A stretch of 64,000 nt of DNA from Verrucomicrobiota bacterium (GCA_017301995.1 JAFLEH010000032.1:1-64000), one strand, 5' to 3'. Shown: positions 25,135 through 35,126, counted from the first letter of the stretch. Made by a program: numbers and translations. Notes: generated by a model not told the origin, from the letters alone.

Positions 25135-27359
25135 ACACAACTGACATGCGCAAGATCGAGGCGCTGCTGCTGGAGTGCCTGACGGAAATCCCGGATTCCG
25201 GGGAGCGATCGTTGTTTCTCGACTGGGCCTGCCGCAGTGATGCGGATCTGCGATCGCGGATGAAGCGACTCCTCGAATCACGCGAACACTCCGCGCGCTT
25301 TTTCGACTTCGCGCCATTCGAAGCGTGCGAGCCGGATGATGGGAGCGAAGATGTTTCCGGTGCCCCGGAAGTGATCGACATCGGCCTGCGGATCGGCAAA
25401 TACCGCCTGGTCCGCCGCCTCGGAGCGGGAGGGTGCGGCGTGGTCTATCTGGCGGAACAGGAAACTCCGGTGAAACGGCAGGTCGCCCTCAAGCTGATCC
25501 GGGTGGGGCTGGACCACGGGGAGGTCATCCGGCGATTCAAAATGGAGCGGCAGGCGCTGGCGATGATGGACCATCCCGGCATCGCGCGGGTGCTCGATGC
25601 GGGTGCCACCGTCACGGGGCGGCCGTATTTCGTGATGCAGTGGGTGACCGGCGAGCGGATCACGGATTTCTGCGACAAGCACCGCCTATCCGTGGATCAA
25701 AGGCTGGAATTGTTCATCCGCGTCTGCCACGCAATCCAGCACGCGCACCAGAAGGGCGTGATCCACCGCGACATCAAACCGTCCAACGTGCTGGTTTCCT
25801 TTCACGACGGAGTGCCGCTGCCCAAGGTGATCGACTTCGGGATTGCGAAAGCCACCGGCGTTGCGGACGCCAACTCCGAAGCCGTCCAGGAGTACGTTTG
25901 GGGAACGCCCAACTACATGAGCCCGGAACAGGGAACGCGCGGCGGGAGCGATGTGGACACCCGCACCGATATTTTCAGCCTCGGCGTTCTGTTGTGCGAG
26001 CTTCTAACTGGATCGACGCCCTTCGCCGGCGGACCGGGATCCGCGAACACGGTGGAAATGCGGCGCGGGTTGTTGGAACGCGTCGCATCGGCTCCGGGCG
26101 GGGTGTTTGCGAAGCTGCCCGCCGAAGCGCGGACGGCAGTGGCATCCAACCGCTCGTGCGGGCCACACGAATTGGCGCGGAAGCTCAGGGGCGATCTGGA
26201 CGCCATCGTGATGAAATGCGTCCGGCGGGATCCCACGCAACGCTACAACACCGCGAGCGGTCTTGCCGTGGATGTGCGGCACCATCTGGACAACGACCCC
26301 GTGGGTGCCTGTTCCGCCGGACGCCGCTATCGTCTGGGAAAGCTCGTGCGCCGCAACAAGCTGGTGTTTGCCACCGGCGCGGTGGTGTTTGCCACCCTTG
26401 CCATGGGTTTCGGCACCTCGACCTGGCTGTTTCTCCGCGAGAAAGAGTCCCGCCGCGAACAGGCGAGGCAGCGGGCACTGGCCGAGCAATCGCGCGCCGC
26501 GGAAGCGGCTTTGCGCGAAAGGGCGGAGGCCGGGGAGGTCTGCGCCCATGCCGCGGTTAGACTCTTCTACGGGGATCTGGCGGAGGCGGACCGCATCGTC
26601 GCCAACATCCCCGAAGACCTCGTGCCGCCGTCATTGGAAGCCGCGGATTTGTTCAGCAAGTTGGGCGACTGGCACCTCGCCGCCCTGCGTTGGCCGCAAG
26701 CCTCGAAGTGTTTCTCCCTGCTGGTGGAATCCAAAAGCTCGGTGGACACATCCGACACGGACAGTGTTTCCCGCAATCTGCTGCCGGCGGTGGCGGCCGC
26801 CTGCGAAGCGGAGGACTGGAACCGCTACGAGCGACTCCGGAAAATCGCGGTCCAGCGATTCGGAGAGACCCGCCACCCGGTGGTCGCGGAGCAGATCGTC
26901 AAGGTGAGTCTGCTGAAACCCGCCGATCCTTCGATCATGGCCAGACTTGCGCCACTCGGCGGGTTTATTTCCGACGCCTTAGCCGGAAATCCAACTTTGG
27001 AAACCACACCGAATCTGAAGGCATGGGCCTGTTTTTCAATGGCACTTTGGGACTACCGCAAGGGAGAGTTCGAGACATCGATCCAATGGGCGCAAAAGTC
27101 CCTTGATCTCGAAGACAAGAACCCCGCGAGGGTTTCCAGCGTGAAACTCCTGCTTGCCATGGTGCATTTCCGCATGGGACGACCGCAGGACGCCCGTGAC
27201 CTGCTCCATGAGGCGGCACCGACAGTCCGCACGATTCTGAGTGGAGATATCCAAGCATGGTCGAACAACTCGCTGGGCATCGTTTGGCCGGATTGGGCGA
27301 ATGCTCACGTCCTTCTGAATGAGGCGGAAACACTGATCGGCGCGGACGGCAACCGCTAA
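25125..27359 (+). CDS. Transmembrane Ser/Thr protein kinase, partner of the ECF sigma factor
   Basis: A 744-residue Hanks-type kinase. An N-terminal ~85-residue region is followed by the kinase domain (~90-380): GAGGCGVVYLAEQE (P-loop), VALKLIRVG (Lys near 118), VIHRDIKPSNVL (near 215), VIDFGIAKA (near 237) and the APE-like NYMSPEQG. A single membrane segment (FATGAVVFATLAMGFGTSTWLF) lies near 412-434. Beyond it are a coiled stretch rich in Arg/Glu/Ala and a TPR-like helical tail of about 250 residues outside the membrane. Start ATG 25125 overlaps the sigma stop. Kinases placed this way are thought to activate the cognate ECF by phosphorylation; the signal sensed by the tail is unknown. Confidence 0.92.
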   Translation: MSVNTTDMRKIEALLLECLTEIPDSGERSLFLDWACRSDADLRSRMKRLLESREHSARFFDFAPFEACEPDDGSEDVSGAPEVIDIGLRIGKYRLVRRLGAGGCGVVYLAEQETPVKRQVALKLIRVGLDHGEVIRRFKMERQALAMMDHPGIARVLDAGATVTGRPYFVMQWVTGERITDFCDKHRLSVDQRLELFIRVCHAIQHAHQKGVIHRDIKPSNVLVSFHDGVPLPKVIDFGIAKATGVADANSEAVQEYVWGTPNYMSPEQGTRGGSDVDTRTDIFSLGVLLCELLTGSTPFAGGPGSANTVEMRRGLLERVASAPGGVFAKLPAEARTAVASNRSCGPHELARKLRGDLDAIVMKCVRRDPTQRYNTASGLAVDVRHHLDNDPVGACSAGRRYRLGKLVRRNKLVFATGAVVFATLAMGFGTSTWLFLREKESRREQARQRALAEQSRAAEAALRERAEAGEVCAHAAVRLFYGDLAEADRIVANIPEDLVPPSLEAADLFSKLGDWHLAALRWPQASKCFSLLVESKSSVDTSDTDSVSRNLLPAVAAACEAEDWNRYERLRKIAVQRFGETRHPVVAEQIVKVSLLKPADPSIMARLAPLGGFISDALAGNPTLETTPNLKAWACFSMALWDYRKGEFETSIQWAQKSLDLEDKNPARVSSVKLLLAMVHFRMGRPQDARDLLHEAAPTVRTILSGDIQAWSNNSLGIVWPDWANAHVLLNEAETLIGADGNR

Positions 27360-27515
27360 ACCCGACATTTCCGGGCATTTTGGAACGGATCCGGAAAAAC
27401 TAGAATATTTTGTGTCGGGTTTGATCGGTGAATTGCGATCTGGAGGTGGCGCACCCCATCCCGATGGCGCGGGTGGTGCCGAAAATCCAATCCAATCCCG
27501 AAAGCCCGACCTACC

Positions 27516-28391
27516 ATGAACAAACTGAAACTGGCCGTTTCCGGCATCTTACTCGTGTCCGGGGCCTCGCATGCCGCATTGATCAGCCACGAATCGTTCT
27601 CCGGCTACAGCGCCGGCGTCCAGATCGACGAAGGTGCCAATCTGCCGTCGCCCGCCGTCACCGGCTACACCGGCAATTGGACCGCGACCAATTGGGGAAC
27701 CCAGCAGCCGTCCATCACGGTTGGTTCCCTGGTTTACTCCGATCCCCTGTATCTGGGTTCGTCGGGCGACAAAGTCGGCGTGCCATCGACCGCGCCGACC
27801 GAGATCATCGAATCGACGAGCGGTCGCGCGTACCGCTCGCTGGAGAGTTCCCTCACCGTCACTTCCTCCACCAACACCACCCTCTATCTGAGCTTCCTTT
27901 TCCAAAGCGGACAACAGACCGGAAACACCACTTACCAAACCTTGCATTTGAACCAAGGTACCAATGGGGACGCGAGCCGTGCTTTCGATATCGGAATCAC
28001 CGACAACGGGGCACTTGATGGAAACGAGTTCGGTTTCGGCGTGAATGACAATTATGGGGTGGGCACCTCCCAAGAACTCGGTGCCGCGAACACAACCGTC
28101 AACCTGCTCGTCGTGAAGTTCGATCTCAGTCCGGCGGCGAACAGCGACGGCGTCACCGCCTGGCTGAATCCCACTCTGGGTGGTGTGGGCGATCCGTCCG
28201 GAGGCGTCTCGGTCACCGGGGTGAATCTGGTTTGGAACTCCCTCATGCTTTCCGACTACGACGGCAACGCCGCCTCATGGGATGAAATCCGCTGGGGCAC
28301 CGATTTCAACACCGTGACCGTCCCCGAGCCGTCTGCCGCGCTTCTTGGCGGCCTTGGCGTGCTGGCGTTTCTCCGCCGCAGACGGGATTGA
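27516..28391 (+). CDS. PEP-CTERM exported protein
   Basis: A 291-residue secreted protein with signal peptide MNKLKLAVSGILLVSGASHA and a C-terminal sorting tail VPEPSAALLGGLGVLAFLRRRR (VPEP, hydrophobic helix, Arg cluster) recognised by exosortase. The body is beta-rich and has no enzyme motif. It starts LISHESFSGYSAG and ends LMLSDYDGNAASWDEIRWG, and this full-length pattern recurs as a domain inside the next gene. It may be a surface or extracellular-matrix adhesin. The function is unknown. Confidence 0.85.
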   Translation: MNKLKLAVSGILLVSGASHAALISHESFSGYSAGVQIDEGANLPSPAVTGYTGNWTATNWGTQQPSITVGSLVYSDPLYLGSSGDKVGVPSTAPTEIIESTSGRAYRSLESSLTVTSSTNTTLYLSFLFQSGQQTGNTTYQTLHLNQGTNGDASRAFDIGITDNGALDGNEFGFGVNDNYGVGTSQELGAANTTVNLLVVKFDLSPAANSDGVTAWLNPTLGGVGDPSGGVSVTGVNLVWNSLMLSDYDGNAASWDEIRWGTDFNTVTVPEPSAALLGGLGVLAFLRRRRD

Positions 28392-28415
28392 TAGGTCAGA
28401 TCCCGGACATCCGGA

Positions 28416-28440
28416 CATCCCGATTTTCGATTTCGGGATG
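28416..28440. repeat. Stem-loop downstream of the PEP-CTERM gene
   Basis: CATCCCGA pairs with TCGGGATG across a 9-base loop, 25 bases after the stop codon. It is followed by CCCGTGTGG, not a T run, so it is either a weak terminator or a transcript-end stabiliser between two related genes. Confidence 0.5.
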
Positions 28441-28513
28441 CCCGTGTGGATTTCAACAATCGTATCCGAAACCACCCGGTGGCAGATGCTCCGGGCCACT
28501 CCTCATAAAATCC

Positions 28514-30955
28514 ATGAACGCCAGAATCATCGCCGCGCTCGCATTCGCCGCATTCACCACCGACGGAACCTTCGGCGCCGCCATCACCTCGATGGCCGCC
28601 ACTCCCTACGTTGGGTCGGAAGATATCTCCCATCTCGGCAATCCCGCCTCGGACACGCTCAATATCAACGGCACCGGTGCCGCAAACACCGCCGAGAACG
28701 ATGCGAGCACCTATGTGGCGAACGATCGCACCACTCAGGGCCAGACTTTCACGGTGTCCGGTTCCGGCGCCATCAACGGAATCTGGGTCAAACACGTCGG
28801 CTACACGGCAACCCTAACCAACGGAACCTGGTCCGGCCTAACCGACGGATCCACGGTTTCAGTTAGGATCCACTCGGTTTCCGGCACCGTATTGACCCAG
28901 ATTGCCAGCGAAACCGCCACCGTTGCCAGCGGCAGCGGCATCGGCGGCGGCGGGCAGAACTGGGCGGGCAGTGGAATGGACGGTACCGGAAAGTGGCTTC
29001 ACCTCACCTTCGATACACCGGTCGTCCTTCCCGCGGGCGGTATTTATGCCTTCGACCTCACGTCCACCGGCCCTTGGTTCGAGCTGGCGGGTCTGGAGGC
29101 CGGAACCTATGAAGGCGGTGCCGCCTTCACCACCCAGAACAAGAACGATCTCAGCACCGCAAGCACTTTCAACGGGGCGGGTCCGGCTGCGGATCACGGA
29201 ACGGGCGACCGGATCTTCATCGTGGATATCGCTTCAACCCTGCCTGCCATCCCAACCGTCATCGTTGATCCGCTCGATGCCTCCGGATTCGTGGGCGGGA
29301 ATTTTTCCCTGATCTCCGAGGCACAGGGAGATCCCGCGCCAACCTATCAATGGGAGCGTTCGGAAGATGGCACCACGGGATGGGCGCCGATCCCCGATGC
29401 CACGGAAGCCACCTATCCGATCATTTTCGCGATGTATGCGGACCAAGGCTACTATCGCGTGGTTGCTACCAATACCAACGGATCCGACACCAGCGGCGTC
29501 GCGCACCTCACTCTCACCTATCCGAACCCCGCCATCGTGACCCAACCGGCTTCCACAGCGGCCCAGGTGGGTTCGAATGTCACCCTGTCGGTGTCCGCTG
29601 GCGGCTTGGGGAATCTATCCTACCAGTGGCACGACGGAAACGACAACCCGGTCGGAACCGGTTCGAACGAGCTTTCCTTCACCAACATCCAATCCGTGAA
29701 TGCCGGAAACTATTATGTGATTATCACGGACGACGCGGGCTTGGCCGATACCGGAAGCACCACCACAATCCGTTCGGAAACGGTGACGCTTTCCGTCTTC
29801 GAACCGTGGTCCGGACTGGTCAGTCACGAATCCTTTGACACCGCCGCGGGTTACGTCGAGGGTTCCCTCCCCGCCCAGAATACGGCGGTCGCGGGATACA
29901 CCGGACCTTGGACGGGGGTTGATTTCGGCACCGGTTGGCCCGGCGTTTCCTCCGGCACCCTTGCTTACACGAATCCGCTTTATCTCGGATCATCGGGAGC
30001 CAAGGCATCGGTTGCCAACAACAGCATAGGCGGGGAAATCAACGCGGCCAACAGCGGCAGGGTCTATCGGATGTTGGACGCGCCGCTGGTGGTCGGCGAC
30101 CATACCACAGGCACACGCTACCTGAGCTTCCTGTTCCAAAGCGGCCAGGAAACCGGCGCCACGGTCTATCAGATGCTCTCGCTGGCCAGCGCGAACACCG
30201 GCGACGGCGTCCGCCCGTTCGATATCGGCCTCACCACCAATGGCGGCCACCCCGGAACGAATTACAACTTCGGAGTCTCCGATTCCTACACCAGCACCGG
30301 TGTGGCGGCGGATGCCTATGTCCACCTTTTCGTGGTGAGGTTCGACCTGAGCGCCGCGGCATACGCCGACACCGTAACGGTCTGGGTGGATCCCGCCCCC
30401 GGTGCGGCCGAACCAAGCGGCGGCACCACCGTCACCGGCGCAAACCTCAACTGGAACCGCATCTTCCTATCCGACTACGATGGCAATTCCGCCGCGTGGG
30501 ATGAGATCCGCTGGGGCAGCAGCTTCTCCAGCGTCACCCTGAATCCGAATCCTCCCGATGACTACGCGGCGTGGATTTCCGGCTATCCGGGCGTGGGTGC
30601 CCTAACCGGCTTCGATGACGACGCGGACCGCGACGGCATCAAGAACGGCTTGGAAAACCTCTTCGGCACCGACCCGAGCGTTTCGAACCAGGGCATCGTC
30701 CAGATTGCCAGAAGCGGCAACACCGTCACTTTCCAGCATCCCGCGAACGCGACTCCCGCAAGCGATGTCTCCGCATCCTACGTCTGGTCCACCGACCTCA
30801 CTGCCTTCCATGCGGACGGCGAGAATTCGGACGGAGCAACCGTCAATTTCGCCACAAGCACGGCCGCGGGGATTACCTCGGTCACCGCCACCGTCACAGG
30901 AACCCTGCCCGCCAGGCTGTTCCTGTCCCTCAAGGCAACTCGGGCGGCACACTGA
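28514..30955 (+). CDS. Secreted Ig-like protein containing a paralogue of the upstream PEP-CTERM protein
   Basis: An 813-residue exported protein (signal peptide to ~22). The N-terminal ~230 residues are a beta-sandwich (TFTVSGSGAINGIWV ... GIYAFDLTSTGPWFELAG) seen in verrucomicrobial surface proteins. Two Ig-like domains follow (~250-430; YQWERSEDG, LSYQWHDGN). Residues ~435-675 repeat the whole body of the preceding gene product (SHESFDTAAGYVEG ... FLSDYDGNSAAWDEIRWG). The C-terminal module contains DDDADRDGIKNGLENLFGTDP, a calcium-type Asp motif common at the ends of such proteins. There is no PEP-CTERM tail. Role unknown; adhesion or matrix binding is plausible. Confidence 0.8.
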   Translation: MNARIIAALAFAAFTTDGTFGAAITSMAATPYVGSEDISHLGNPASDTLNINGTGAANTAENDASTYVANDRTTQGQTFTVSGSGAINGIWVKHVGYTATLTNGTWSGLTDGSTVSVRIHSVSGTVLTQIASETATVASGSGIGGGGQNWAGSGMDGTGKWLHLTFDTPVVLPAGGIYAFDLTSTGPWFELAGLEAGTYEGGAAFTTQNKNDLSTASTFNGAGPAADHGTGDRIFIVDIASTLPAIPTVIVDPLDASGFVGGNFSLISEAQGDPAPTYQWERSEDGTTGWAPIPDATEATYPIIFAMYADQGYYRVVATNTNGSDTSGVAHLTLTYPNPAIVTQPASTAAQVGSNVTLSVSAGGLGNLSYQWHDGNDNPVGTGSNELSFTNIQSVNAGNYYVIITDDAGLADTGSTTTIRSETVTLSVFEPWSGLVSHESFDTAAGYVEGSLPAQNTAVAGYTGPWTGVDFGTGWPGVSSGTLAYTNPLYLGSSGAKASVANNSIGGEINAANSGRVYRMLDAPLVVGDHTTGTRYLSFLFQSGQETGATVYQMLSLASANTGDGVRPFDIGLTTNGGHPGTNYNFGVSDSYTSTGVAADAYVHLFVVRFDLSAAAYADTVTVWVDPAPGAAEPSGGTTVTGANLNWNRIFLSDYDGNSAAWDEIRWGSSFSSVTLNPNPPDDYAAWISGYPGVGALTGFDDDADRDGIKNGLENLFGTDPSVSNQGIVQIARSGNTVTFQHPANATPASDVSASYVWSTDLTAFHADGENSDGATVNFATSTAAGITSVTATVTGTLPARLFLSLKATRAAH

Positions 30956-31086
30956 GAAACCGCGCCCGGTCCGCATGTGATCCCCTGTTCAACTTTGGCG
31001 GATTCAGGGCTTTATTCGGTCGTTTGCCGGCCCCCTTGGGTGAATCTCGGGCGACATTCTGCAATATCATCGCGGAAGAATTTGCA

Positions 31087-31098
31087 TAAAACGGTTAA
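31087..31098. promoter_or_regulatory. Candidate LacI-type element upstream of the large secreted protein
   Basis: TAAAACGGTTAA shares the core of the 14958 site, and both are preceded nearby by AATTTGCAT. It lies about 135 bases upstream of the ATG at 31234. It may place this secreted protein in the same regulon as the xylan genes; the match is short. Confidence 0.35.
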
Positions 31099-31233
31099 TT
31101 CGTGCTTGACGCCCACGGGTTGAACCTGTGAATTCCCGTTCGTCGGCGGCCAATCCTGGATTTGGGGTTGGTCGTCGGGGCGAGAATTAATCATTTTATT
31201 CCAAATCCGCATCCCAACCCAACCACAAACCCC

Positions 31234-34200
31234 ATGAAATCCAAATTCCCAAGCACGGTCGTCTTGATTGTCGCCGCGGCGTTGATTCAAACCACGGCCG
31301 CCCAGGTGGCCATCAACGGCACGGGCAGTCTCGTGACCAACAGCAACGCCACCACACCGGGATCCTCCACCTACACCTACAACTTGGCGAACCCATCAAG
31401 TGCAAAGGCATTGGTGGTGGCCTATTACAACGACAACGGCACGGCGGTGGCCAGCGCGACCTTCGCCACCAACGCGGCGACCAAGTTCGCGACACAGGGT
31501 CGCACCGCGATCGCCTGCTATTTCCTGCCGCAGCCCGCGCCTTCGTCGGTGGCGATCAAGTTCACCCTGAGCGGTGCGGGTGCTCCTACCGCGGGGATGT
31601 TCGTTTACGAACTCAGCAGCGTGGACACCTCCGGCGGTGCCGCCTCGGTGGATTCGGGCACGGGAGCGTCCATCACGACCACGGGCGACGGAAAGTTCGT
31701 TCTTAACTTCAAGGGAATCAACAACAGCAATGGCGCGGGAACGGTTCCGGCCGGGACATCGATCATTCCAAGCGCGAATTCGGCGGTATTCGACATGAAC
31801 GGCGGCGCGGGCGGAGGCGCGCTAGCCCGAGGCTACGCGCCATCATCGGGAACGGCGGGCACCAAGACGCTCGGCTGGACCGCGGGCGCCGACGGTGAGG
31901 TCTCCATGGCATTCGTGCAGGCCGGCAATCCGGATGCCGACGGAGATGGATTGTTGGACTCATGGGAAGTCACCAATTTCGGCAGTGTCGCGGCCTACAA
32001 CGGAACCGCCGATCCGGACAACGACACCTATACAAACGAGCAGGAGGAAACGGCGGGATCCGACCCGAAAGTCGCCGCTTCCATCCCGGGAGACATCGAC
32101 GGTGACCAGTTCTCCGATGCCACCGAACTCACCTATTTCGGCAACCTGAGCCAAACTCCGGGAGGCGACACCGACGGTGACTACGCCACCAACGCGGCCG
32201 AGATCGCCGACGGAAAATCCCCCACCAACGCGGGTTCCTGGCCCGATACGGATGCCGACGGCATGTGCGACGGATGGGAAACCGCGCGCGGATTGAACGT
32301 CGGGGCCAACGACTCGGCCGACGACGCGGATAGCGACGGCAGCACCAATCTGGCTGAGTTTTTCGCGGGAACCGCGCCTAACGATGCGGCGTGGATGCCG
32401 GGAAATGCCAAACTCGCGCACCGCTGGAGCTTCACCGGAAACCTAACCGACTCCGTGGGCGGCAGCACCGCACAGGTGGCCAACAACACCCCGGCCAATG
32501 CCGGCCAAACATCCACCCAGGGTGCGACCGACTACAGCCTAACCGGCGGCGCGAAGGCGACCAGCGACTATCTGGTTCTGGGCAACAACCTGCTCAGCGG
32601 GCTACAAACCGGCGGCGTCCAACCGGTCACCATCGAACTCTGGGCCACCCAGAACCTGGTGCAGAGCTGGAGCCGGATTTTCGACATCGGCAAGGACGAC
32701 GGAGTGAACCCTGGCAACAACCAATCCCTGCGCATGACGTGGTCCCAGGGCACCGATGTGAACCTCGATCAAGTCGGTTGGGAAGGGCAGGCCGTCGCCT
32801 ACGGACCCGGCAACGCTCCCTACGTGCCCGGTGTTCCCTATCACATCGTGATGACTATCACCCCGGCCGTTTTCACCAACGGAGCCATCGCCAACGGCGC
32901 GCGGGTGACATGGTATTCAGCGCCCGCATCAACCAGCCAGGCAGCCGGACATCCGATCTACGCCGCGAAAGGAACCTTCAACACCGCCAGCGACCTGCGC
33001 GCCCTGATCGACACCGCCTTCACGCTAGGCCGGTCCCTCTATCCGGACAACACCGCCTCCGCCGCCTACGACGAGGTCCGCATCTGGAAAGGCGCGCTCA
33101 GCGACACCGAACGGAAACTCTTCCAACTCATCGGTCCCGATAGCATGGACCGCTCCGACGCCGACGCCGACGGCTTCCCGGATGCATGGGAAACCGCGCG
33201 CTTCGGCAACACCACCACCGCCACCGCGGGAGTGGACTCCGACGGCGACGGCACCTACGACGATGACGAATTCGTAGCGGAAACCAACCCGAACGATATC
33301 GCGTCCACTCTAGCCGACTCCGACAAGGACAATCTCGCCGACGCCTGGGAACTCCAATACTTCAAGAACCTGCTAAAGGTCGGCACCGATGATCCGGACA
33401 ACGACTTTTGCGACAACGAACTTGAGGAAACCAGCGGCACCCAACCCAACAACGCCGCCAGCAGCCCTGACACCGACGCCGACACCATCGCGGACGGATG
33501 GGAATACCGCTGGTTCGGCGACCTGACGACCGCCGACGCCACTTCCAACAACGACGGCGATTTCGACACCGATGTACAAGAAGCCGCGCTCGGAAGCAAC
33601 CCGACTAACAAATTCTCCGGCCGCGACCTCGATGCCGACGGACTGGCGGACTACTGGGAGTATTTCCATTTCAACCCGTATGTCGGAGAAGGTCCGAATC
33701 CTGCCGCCCCGCTGTGGAGAAGCTACAACGGCGGCAACGACTTCGACGGTGACACCGCCGACAACACGGCCGAGTTCGCGGACTCCACCAACCCAGCGGA
33801 CGCCGGTTCCGTGAAGGACACCAACGGCGACGGCATCTACGATGGAATCCTCCTTGCCGCGACCGATGGTTTCGGACAGACCTCGTTCAACGCGGGGACC
33901 AACTGGACCGGTGCCGCCGCTCCCGTGGCGGGCAAAAACTACCTCGTTCCCTCCGGGCTAAGGCTTCGCACGCCGGATGTGGCGACCACTTCCGCGACCT
34001 TCAACGGTTCCAAACTGGCGATCGCCGGCGAACTGGGACTGAAAGGTGACGGCAGCACCTTCAACGCCAACTACATTCTCGCCAACTCCTCCGGAACGGC
34101 GAGCATCACCAACATCGTCAACGCCGGAGGCACGGTCACCCTCGGTGGGACCCTGGATATCAAGACGGCTTCCACCGTGAACGCCCAGAACGGCGGCATC

Positions 34201-35103
34201 GCCCTCGCGGGTGTGGTTTCCGGCAGCGGCGCCCTCGACCTAACCGATCTCACGCCCGCGCCGCTCACTCCCACCTCCATCCAGTTCAACAACGCGGCGA
34301 ACACCTACACCGGAAACATCACCCTGCGTTCCGGCGTCAACCTCATCGTGAACGGGGCGCTCACTCCGGGAACCGGCAGCACGTATTATCTAACACCCGC
34401 CACCACGGGAGTCACCAACTCCATCGGCGGATCGGGTTCGATCACCCTCGCGGGCACCCTGAACATCGACCTCGCGGCGGCCGTTCCCTCGGTCGGAGCG
34501 GCGTGGCAGTTGGTTTCCACCGCCGCCGTGACCTACGATGCCGATTTCACGGTGACCGGATCGGGCTTCACCCCGGATGCCGGGGCAGTCGGCACCCGCG
34601 TGTGGACCAGTGGCGATGGAAACTACGCGTTCAGCGAGGCCACCGGCACGCTCGGTTTCATCGGAACCTTGGGCTATGCCGGTTGGGCGTCAACCTCCGG
34701 ACTAACAGTCGGATCGAATGACGGACCGGATGCCAATCCCGACAACGACTCCTGCGCCAACGTGCTGGAGTATCAGCTTCACGGCAATCCACTGGCCTTC
34801 GACGGCGATCTGGTGACCCGCACCGAAGACGCGACCCACCTGACCTTCACCTTCCAGCGCTATGACCTATCCGAAGGCGACACCGCGCTGGCCTTCCGCT
34901 GGAGCGCCGATCTTTCCACCTGGAACAGCGTGCCGGTGGGTGCCACAAGCGCCGGCCCGGACGCCAACGGCGTAACGGTCACGGTGACCGAAGACGGCGG
35001 CACGACCGCGGACTACGATCTGATCGTGGTGAAACTGCCCAAGGCCAATGCGGTGGGCGGCAAACTCTTCGGCCAACTCTCCGGATCCACCATCCAACCG
35101 TAA
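31234..35103 (+). CDS. Giant secreted protein with DxDxDG calcium repeats, LamG domain and autotransporter-type strands
   Basis: A 1289-residue protein with signal peptide MKSKFPSTVVLIVAAALIQTTAAQ. An N-terminal beta domain (~25-230) is followed by repeats of about 50 residues built on D-x-D-x-D-G-x-x-D-x-W-E (NPDADGDGLLDSWE, DTDADGMCDGWE), like thrombospondin type-3/dockerin-style calcium loops. Three or four precede a LamG/concanavalin-like domain (~390-630; TIELWATQNLVQSWSRIFD, YDEVRIWKGAL) and about five follow it. Then come autotransporter-associated strand repeats (NTYTGNITLRSGVNL) and a short C-terminal module. It is probably a cell-surface glycan-binding or adhesion protein. A strong terminator follows. 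Confidence 0.82.
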   Translation: MKSKFPSTVVLIVAAALIQTTAAQVAINGTGSLVTNSNATTPGSSTYTYNLANPSSAKALVVAYYNDNGTAVASATFATNAATKFATQGRTAIACYFLPQPAPSSVAIKFTLSGAGAPTAGMFVYELSSVDTSGGAASVDSGTGASITTTGDGKFVLNFKGINNSNGAGTVPAGTSIIPSANSAVFDMNGGAGGGALARGYAPSSGTAGTKTLGWTAGADGEVSMAFVQAGNPDADGDGLLDSWEVTNFGSVAAYNGTADPDNDTYTNEQEETAGSDPKVAASIPGDIDGDQFSDATELTYFGNLSQTPGGDTDGDYATNAAEIADGKSPTNAGSWPDTDADGMCDGWETARGLNVGANDSADDADSDGSTNLAEFFAGTAPNDAAWMPGNAKLAHRWSFTGNLTDSVGGSTAQVANNTPANAGQTSTQGATDYSLTGGAKATSDYLVLGNNLLSGLQTGGVQPVTIELWATQNLVQSWSRIFDIGKDDGVNPGNNQSLRMTWSQGTDVNLDQVGWEGQAVAYGPGNAPYVPGVPYHIVMTITPAVFTNGAIANGARVTWYSAPASTSQAAGHPIYAAKGTFNTASDLRALIDTAFTLGRSLYPDNTASAAYDEVRIWKGALSDTERKLFQLIGPDSMDRSDADADGFPDAWETARFGNTTTATAGVDSDGDGTYDDDEFVAETNPNDIASTLADSDKDNLADAWELQYFKNLLKVGTDDPDNDFCDNELEETSGTQPNNAASSPDTDADTIADGWEYRWFGDLTTADATSNNDGDFDTDVQEAALGSNPTNKFSGRDLDADGLADYWEYFHFNPYVGEGPNPAAPLWRSYNGGNDFDGDTADNTAEFADSTNPADAGSVKDTNGDGIYDGILLAATDGFGQTSFNAGTNWTGAAAPVAGKNYLVPSGLRLRTPDVATTSATFNGSKLAIAGELGLKGDGSTFNANYILANSSGTASITNIVNAGGTVTLGGTLDIKTASTVNAQNGGIALAGVVSGSGALDLTDLTPAPLTPTSIQFNNAANTYTGNITLRSGVNLIVNGALTPGTGSTYYLTPATTGVTNSIGGSGSITLAGTLNIDLAAAVPSVGAAWQLVSTAAVTYDADFTVTGSGFTPDAGAVGTRVWTSGDGNYAFSEATGTLGFIGTLGYAGWASTSGLTVGSNDGPDANPDNDSCANVLEYQLHGNPLAFDGDLVTRTEDATHLTFTFQRYDLSEGDTALAFRWSADLSTWNSVPVGATSAGPDANGVTVTVTEDGGTTADYDLIVVKLPKANAVGGKLFGQLSGSTIQP

Positions 35104-35126
35104 CTCAGGGACAATCCGAAAAACAG

